Source: Eonycteris spelaea (Eukaryota > Chordata > Mammalia > Chiroptera > Pteropodidae). Taken from it: 64,000 nucleotides of DNA. Each line of letters opens with the position of its first letter. Positions within the stretch are counted from its first letter, which is position 1. Positions 1-64,000 of the stretch are shown one piece after another. The position numbers were made by a program, and so were the translations under genes. Below the pieces are notes generated by a model. It did not search any database, was not told where the DNA came from, and worked only from the letters and a program-made list of their open reading frames with translations. The DNA lies in NCBI GenBank assembly GCA_003508835.1, contig PUFA01000003.1:17833501-17897500 (forward strand), written 5' to 3'.

Positions 1-1840
1 GTTATCTCTTTGAGTGGGACAGGCAGATAGCCACCCATCAAACAATTTGTGCAGAGTCCCCAGGAAGGCCAGCACTTCAGCAAAGGAAAACGGTTCTATA
101 GAGCTCAGAACAAAGAATCCCAGACCATCCTGGTGTGGGGGGAGGGGGGAAGACTGCCCTGAGGAGGTGATATCTGGCTGAGAATGGAAGGGTGACAAGG
201 AGTTAACCAGGAGAAAAGGGAGGGGCATTTCAGAGGTTACGTCATAGGCTGGGATAAGCAGACTGAAAGTCAAGGTGGATGAGTGAACAAGTTTGTCCTA
301 AAAGCCACGAACACCTGTGTCATCATTACCATAAAAAACAACCTTTCTTCCTCATAGCCCACCTTGTGACTGGCACTGTGCTGAAGGGTTGGGCATGGAG
401 GCAGAGGAGATACACCAAGATAAATAAGACACAGCACAGCCCTTACGGGATCTACAGCTTGGTTAGGAAGTCAGGATAGACTGGCTGAGGCGGACCAAGA
501 CAGGCTGCTGCTGGATCAAGGTAAATGCAATAGGAATTTAGAGAAATAAGAAAGCTGAAGGGGCTTTGGTCTGAGTCCTCAAAAATGAATGGTATTTGCC
601 AACCAGGAGAAGCGGGTGTGCCCTGCACAGAGAGCTGTAACTCACCAATTCATCCCAGTGGGCCATGGACCCAGCTCTCTGTTCTTTATTCACCAGCAAA
701 GACACTGAACGAATTCATCTAAAAAGCACCATTTCCACTGAGAATAGAGATCCGGCCTGAGAAACAGACAATTGCACAAGTGCAGTGGTCTGGGTCCCAG
801 AACTCGAGATGGTCTGTGATACGGGGTGATGGCAGCAGCAGAGACATCCTTGGTGTGCTTCAGGGCAAGGGGGAAACCGAGACGCTTGCATCTTAACCAA
901 AGTATCTCCCCGTTTATCTATGCTTTGTTGCTTGTCTTTGCCACACACGCCTATTACGCTTCTGAGAGGGGGTTAATTTCTGAGCCACGGGACTATCAAA
1001 GGAAGCCCAGGCACGGCCTCCTCTCCGGACCTCCTGACGCAGAGCACAGGCTGCCCCGAATGGAGGTCTTCTCAGCCAGTATGCCGCCCTTTCCCTAGCA
1101 TCAGTGCGGCCAGCGCTGTGGTCCGCTCGTCCCTTCTCTTCCTCCTTCCCTCCCTCCCCAAGCACAGGATCTTACATTCCCATGAGATCTTGCTGTCAGC
1201 TGGCTGTTAGCTAGCACTAAAATGTGAGCTGACAACTAAGTTGTTACACTTCCCATGGGCTTTGTCGCTGTGAATCTAGAACACCAAAAAACATTTGCTA
1301 TTCCAAGACATGAAGATACAATTGGAGGATCCTAGGCATCGATGACAGCGCCAAAGAGGAAGGAGAGAGATTTGGGAGAGGGAACTGTGGGCTCGAGCTA
1401 GTCAAATCAACCCATTAGGAGCCTCTTCCTGTCTGTCCTGCTAAGGTCTCTCCAGCATCTCCCACAGACGCTGGGACTACAGAGGAAAAGGTTAGGAAGC
1501 AGCCCTGGCCACCTAATCCCAGGGACAGGAAGGATGGAAAATCAGTCAGCCCTTGGCTGCAGAAACATTCCACCTGCTCTCCCTTTATTCTTTCCACCGG
1601 CTTCTATCTGCCTCCAGGCCCTCCCCAGCGGTAAAAGGAAACCGTGACTTGTCATTTCAGTTTCCACCTAAATACGTGCAAGGTATTAATAGATATTTCC
1701 AAATATAGCCTTTTCCTTTCAGCTTCAAACACTTCAGCCCAGTTTCAGGGTGAGATGTTGCTAAATGGATAAGTCAGTCTCCTGGTAGTTTTATGACTCT
1801 TTCTCTGGACTCAAAAGAATGTGCTGGTATGCACATATAT

Positions 1841-1879
1841 GTACACACACGTACACACACAGAAACACACACACACACA
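1841..1879 (+). repeat. Imperfect (CA)n
   Basis: Alternating AC broken by GT and GAAA steps. Confidence 0.8.
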
Positions 1880-2239
1880 AACATAGCTAAAATGGTTACC
1901 ACCCCCTAATCCTGACGTGGAGAGTTTGATAACAGGCCTGGTGATTCCTTTTCTCTTAGGGGGTTAAAATAATAGCTCAGGTGAAAAAGCAGCAGCGTGA
2001 GCTCAGGCACTACCTGCAGGCTCTTCGAAGTCCTCTTGGAGTCCTCGTAAGCAAATGTCATCACTATAGGCCTCAGCAAGATGAGAGAATCTGTATTCTA
2101 AAACATGCATGAAGCGTTTGGGGCAGGGAGAGCTTTGGGGCATTGGGGGCCTCCGCTCCCATTCCGCTCTGCAGCCAGCACCACTGCATCACCTTCAGCA
2201 GGCTTGGCTTCTTTCAAAGTGCACCCCAACCCTGTTTCA

Positions 2240-2350
2240 TTCTCACCATCAGCGCAAGACACGTGCCAGTTGGGAAAGCACAAGAGACCAGAGAAGTTAA
2301 GAGATTTTCCCAAAGTCACACAGCAGGCAGGTAGCTGGACTCCTGGTCCT
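2240..2350 (-). mobile_element. MIR SINE fragment
   Basis: GAGAAGTTAAGAGATTTTCCCAAAGTCACACAGCAGGCAGGTAGCTGG is the reversed MIR core (…AGGTTAAGTAACTTGCCCAAGGTCACACAGC…). Confidence 0.6.
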
Positions 2351-2850
2351 AAGCTCCCCCTGCACCACGCCCGTGGCGACACAGCAGGGTGGACACTACA
2401 ACTTCCTCCTTACCCCCTTTCCGGGGTCTCCATCCTCTTCCTGACCTGTCCCAGGGCTTAGTCCTCACCACTTTCTTTATCCACTCTCTTCCTAAAGGAT
2501 TCCACCCATTTCCCTGGCTTTAATTTCCTCTTTAAGCTCGCGTTTCCTGAATTTATTTCTCAGGGCTGACTCTGCCTACTCAACTCAACAGGCATCGCAA
2601 ACCTCACACACCTCAAGTAGACCTCCAGAATCCAGGCCATCCCCACCTCTCAACCCTTCCTTCCCCAGGCTCTCCGTTTCGGTAGAGAAGATGACATTTA
2701 CCTACTTATCAAAGGTAGAGCACTGGGTCCCCTGATTCCTCTCTGTCTCTTAATGGCAAGTCCTATGAGCTCTACCTCCAAGATTCATCTTTTGTGTAGC
2801 CCCTTCTCCCTCCCTTCGCTGCCACCACCAAGGGCCAGCCTGCCACGTTA

Positions 2851-3279
2851 TGAGTTGGATTGCGTCTCCCCCAGAATATGTTGAAGTCCTAATCCCTGGC
2901 ACCTCAGGATGTGACCTTAATTGGAAACAGAAGTCATCAAGTTAAATTGAGGTCATAAGGGTGGGCCTTAAACTAAAACGATCGGCGGCCTTAAAGAAAG
3001 AACAAATTTGGACGTGGAGACAGATTTGTGCAGAGGGAAGACAATGTGAAGGGACGCAGGGAGAAGACGGCCATCTACAAGCCAAGGAACACCTGCAGCT
3101 ACCAGAGCTAGGAGAGAGGTCTGGAGAAGAGCCTGTTCAGAGCTCCTCCAGAGGGAACAGGGCCATGGTGACACCTTGATCTTAGATTTCTGGCTTCCAG
3201 AATCGGGAGACAGTAATTCCATTGTTCAAGCCTCTTAGTTTGTGATACATTGTTACTACAGCCCTAGCAAACTAATTGC
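2851..3279 (+). mobile_element. MLT1-like (ERVL-MaLR) solo LTR
   Basis: Begins GAGTTGGATTGCGTCTCCCCC, runs through ATGTTGAAGTCCTAATCCCTGG, CAAGCCAAGGAACACC and ACACCTTGATCTTAGATTTCTGGC, and ends CAGCCCTAGCAAACTAAT. This order marks the mammalian MaLR-type LTRs. No internal viral genes are present, so it is a solo LTR. The exact subfamily cannot be named by eye. Confidence 0.65.
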
Positions 3280-3289
3280 AGACCATCAT

Positions 3290-3790
3290 GGATCCCTCAA
3301 AGCCTCCTACCGGCCTCCCTGGTTCCTCACTGGACCCCCTCTAGCTTGTTCTCCACCCAGAATCAGAGGGAACTTCCTAAAATGAAAAGGCCCCACCAAG
3401 CCCTGCCTGCACTGGTCTCTCTCCACCGCTGACCTCACCTGGTGGCCCTCTCCTTTGTCTACCTGCTGTGGTCTCACTGAAGTCTAACCCTTCAAGCTCT
3501 TTCCCACTCTACACTCTTCTTTCCCTCCCTCGGGACGTCAGCCTGGACGTCCCCTCTGCAGACAGACCTGACGCACCACCTCCATCGCTAACCCACGCTT
3601 CTCAGCATGGCCACTCCCAGCAGCCTCCTTCACGCCTTTGCTCACAGTTTGGAATTCTGGCTTTGTTTATTCACTTGCTTATTGTTTAGGTTAGTTTAGT
3701 TTATGTTGTAGGCTATAAACACGTGAGAACAGGAGGCAAGTGTAGTAAGTGCTTGATAAATATCTTTTGAGTGGATGGTAATAAAACAAT
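3290..3790 (+). mobile_element. L2-like LINE 3' region
   Basis: C/T-rich text with the order 'CACTGGTCTCTCTCC', 'TTCACGCCTTTGCTCA' and a terminal AGTAAGTGCTTGATAAATATC followed by TTTTGAGTGGATGG is typical of L2 3' ends. Strongly decayed. Confidence 0.5.
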
Positions 3791-5148
3791 GAAAGCTGTT
3801 CCACCCAGCACCCCGGTCGGGCAGCCTCCAAGTCCAGCAGGTGGCAAATGAATCAGTGATTGATTTGAAGGAGACCAGAACCCTCCCACCCCATCTTTCT
3901 TCTCTTTCCTTCTCCATGTGTCAGGAAACCGCTCACCAACCTCTTCGGCCTCCTGCCTCTTCTCCAGCCTGGATGACCCACTCATCCTTCGCTTCGCCAT
4001 CTGTCAATTCTCTGGTCTTCCTTCCAGCCCGAGGTCCAGTTCCACCTCTTCCTGGAAGCCTTTCCTGGCTCCCCAGCCCTTACTCTGAGCCTCTTCCTGT
4101 CTATCAGTGCCACTCATTCGGAACTGCCTGCATCATTACTTATCTTTTTAATGTACCCCTTGTAAACTACCAGCGGTTTCACTCTGAGGAATGCGAGACC
4201 TTTGTCATGGACACAAACGTTTCACAATTATTGTCTCATGGATCATCCCAGTGGTCTTCCAAGACTGGGAAATTGCTCTTTCTGGGCTCACGGGGTGATA
4301 AGCAATTCAACTGCAGCAAATGTATGTCTGTATGCGTGGACTGAGAAAGAGTAACACATTCATGGCTGAGCTGCTGGGCAGGTGGGCCCCATCCGCTCCA
4401 AGAGGGCTGTCCTTAGCGCAGCCGCCGTCGAGAAGCCTGGGCCAGCCCTAATGAAGTGAGCTTGGACACGCAGCACCTTCTCACAGGTGTAGGACTCAGC
4501 CTGAACCTGGGATTGGCAGAAACCAGCGGTCCTAAGCCTAAATTAAGCATACTGCAAACACCTCCAGTCCTTGCTGCAGGAGAATGCGAAAGGCCAACGT
4601 GACAGGATAAAAATCACTAATATTGCTCCTCATTTTAAAAATGTCTCTATCAGTGGGAGCCAAAACTGGCTAACGAAAAAAAGAGGAAAGAAACTTTACT
4701 TCACTAGGAAGCTGCGAAAAGGAAATGAAAAAAAAAGTAAGACATCTTGAAAAGATATTAACAGAGAAAAAATGTGGTTAGAAGGCTATCCAAATTTAAA
4801 AAAAAAAAATGTGACTCAGAAGTTTGATTCAGCTATAGCTAAAGTAATTCTGAAGTAATTCTGGTCAAATTCTGAAGTAATTCTGCTTAAATTCTGAAAT
4901 CGTCATATTATATCATTAAAAAATGCTGACAGTTTTGGAACTTACATGGACACAGTAGCAACACACTGGGTTACGCAGTGCTGGGTGCCATCGCCTGTGG
5001 GTGGGGATAAGGTCTGAGCACCACCAGCAGGGCCACCCCTTTCCTGCACCAACCACATCCTTAAGCCCCCTTATTTTGCTCCCTGGTCCTGGCCACAGGG
5101 CTGAGTCTTCCCAAAACCACGGCCCATAAACTAAGCTCGAGAAAATTA

Positions 5149-62504
<57,356 letters not shown>

Positions 62505-62659
62505 CTGGAGGAGGGAAGGACAAGACAGATGGCAAGCTCAGAAGAAAACACAGAATCTTACGTGGGCTTGGAGAAGCCACAGCTCCCAGACACAAAGGAC
62601 TCTGTGAAGCCCTGCTACAACCCTCACCAAGTCCTGCTGTGAGACCAAAACCTCCCACG

Positions 62660-62770
62660 GAAAGCTGCTCACTCATTTTACAGGCACGGAACCCACAGGC
62701 AGGAGGACAAGCCCAGGTCACATATTATACAGTGTCAAGACCAGAGCCCAGCCGCAGGCCTCTACGGTCT
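62660..62770 (-). mobile_element. MIR SINE fragment
   Basis: TCATTTTACAGGCACGGAACC and CCCAGGTCACATATTATACAG resemble the reversed MIR core, strongly decayed. Confidence 0.4.
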
Positions 62771-63469
62771 TCCCAACACGGTATATGGGTACCCTCCTAG
62801 ACATGACCCTCTTCAGGGCCTGCACCTAGCTCTCAACTTCCTCTCTGCTCTCTGCACAATGCAGATGCCTTGGCAGCCCTCACCTCCCATGACCTCCTGG
62901 GGACTGCGTTGCAATCTCAGGGTAAGCCATCCCAGGGCTGGGCGATGCACAGCTTTTCCAGGAGTCCTCCTCTGCCAGGGACACCAATTACCCTCATTGT
63001 CCCCTTGAAGTCTGTTCTGTTTGCTACTGACACCTTTCCTTTCAATGCTTCTGGTTCTAATGAAGGTCATCAAGACACTGTGAGGGGAAAAGGAAGCAGT
63101 ACATCTGTGAGACTCCCTGCCTCTTGGGAATACCAAAGCTTTAGTACTTCCCAGTCTACACCACAGGGGTGCCTGATCTGCAAATAACTCCTGGAGCCCT
63201 GCCCCCCAGGACAACTCTGGGACCTGAAGTGTTGCCTGCATGGCTTGCATATACACTGGGGCATTTCCAAGCCAAGTGTCCACAGAAGAATGACCAGCAT
63301 CGTGGAAATTCTAAACCTCGTCACAGGAGAGGAGACAGAGAGGCCTGGAGATGCTTGGTTTGAAGAAAAGGAGAGTCGTGCAAAGGAGAGGGATGAAGAA
63401 ACTACAGTTGATTTAAGTGTACACAGCTACTTCTTAAATAGGACACTAACCATTCAAAAATTAATAAAT

Positions 63470-64000
63470 TGGACTTAACTCAAATTAAGACCATCATGAG
63501 AATGAAAAGGCAAGCCACACATTAGAAGATACTTAGAATGTATATCCAACAAAGGACTCATACTCAGAAGATATAAAGAATTCACACAAATCTATAAAAA
63601 AGTACTAAACAATTTTTTAATGGCAACAATTTGTTTAAAAAGCAAACATATACTCACCATAAGACCCAGAAAATTCCACTTTGAGGTATTTACCCAAGAG
63701 AAATATGCAAGCAAATAATCATGGCAGCTTTTTCATAATAGCCTTAAACTGAAAACAACCTAAATGTCCATCAATAGGTAAATGGAGAAACAAATTGTAG
63801 TATATTCAAACAATGGACTACTACTCAGCAATAAAAAGGAATGAACTACTGACACGTGTAATATAAATGAATGTCAAACATATTACACTGACCAAAAGAA
63901 GCCAGACAAAAAATTACTACTACACACAATAATACCATTACTATGACACTCTAGAAAAGACAAACATTCTATTTTACCAGAAAGCAAAACAGTTTCCTGG
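63470..64000 (+). mobile_element. L1M 3' part, running off the right edge
   Basis: Blocks AGAATGTATATCCAACAAAGGACT, AACAACCTAAATGTCCATCAATAGG and CTACTACTCAGCAATAAAAAGGAATGAACTACTGA are the ORF2 end and 3' UTR of an L1M element. It continues past the end of the window. Confidence 0.8.

Larger units (their letters stand above)
62505..64000 (-). other. LOXHD1: LOXHD1 intron 1 (incomplete)
   Basis: Sequence 5' of exon 2. It contains a MIR fragment (62660-62770) and, from about 63470 to the window edge, the 3' part of an L1M. The first coding exon of LOXHD1, which should encode a lysine/arginine-rich start followed by acidic residues, is not present here. Confidence 0.75.

Noticed and set aside
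62505..64000. First coding exon or promoter of LOXHD1
   Set aside because: No lysine/arginine-rich start, no CpG island and no frame joining in phase to exon 2; the region is MIR and L1.

Overview
This is intronic and exonic DNA from a placental mammal. It carries the 5' part of one gene, LOXHD1 (lipoxygenase homology domains 1), on the minus strand. Thirteen exons can be read through their splice sites, from 62504 (5') down to 5171 (3'). Every splice site is GT-AG and the reading phase carries from exon to exon with one exception. Measured against the human protein as I remember it, they correspond to about residues 44-657. That is PLAT domains 1 to 4 and most of PLAT 5. The first coding exon lies beyond the right edge, and the exon completing PLAT 5 lies beyond the left edge. 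LOXHD1 is a protein made of tandem PLAT (beta-sandwich) domains, needed in inner-ear hair cells; in humans its loss causes the deafness DFNB77.

Layout, right to left along transcription: right flank with an L1 fragment (62505-64000); exon 2 (62391-62504), which carries a 1-base deletion; a 6.3 kb intron with a CpG-enriched block near 58.1-58.5 kb; exons 3 and 4 (56.0 and 53.9-54.0 kb); an 18.9 kb intron holding a large L1 with a 5S rRNA-derived insertion; exon 5 (34.9 kb); a 6.9 kb intron mostly filled by an antisense L1/HAL1; exons 6 to 12 (28.0-16.4 kb); a 9.5 kb intron with a degenerate sense L1; exons 13 and 14 (6.8 and 5.2 kb); and 5.2 kb of the next intron. I see no second protein-coding gene on either strand.

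The repeat content is old: MIR, L2, MER5A-like hAT elements, MLT1-like LTRs and L1M. A few younger L1 3' ends have laurasiatherian-type tails. I found no abundant young tRNA- or 7SL-derived SINEs. A 5S rRNA-derived retroposon is present at 48.87 kb; such SINEs have been described from fruit bats. A bat, perhaps a megabat, is therefore the best guess, but this is inference only.

The most notable observation is the single-base deletion in exon 2. It would put a stop codon 16 codons into exon 3. It is either an assembly or sequencing error, a segregating allele, or a real lesion in a hearing gene. All twelve other exons are intact, which argues against long-standing loss of the gene.
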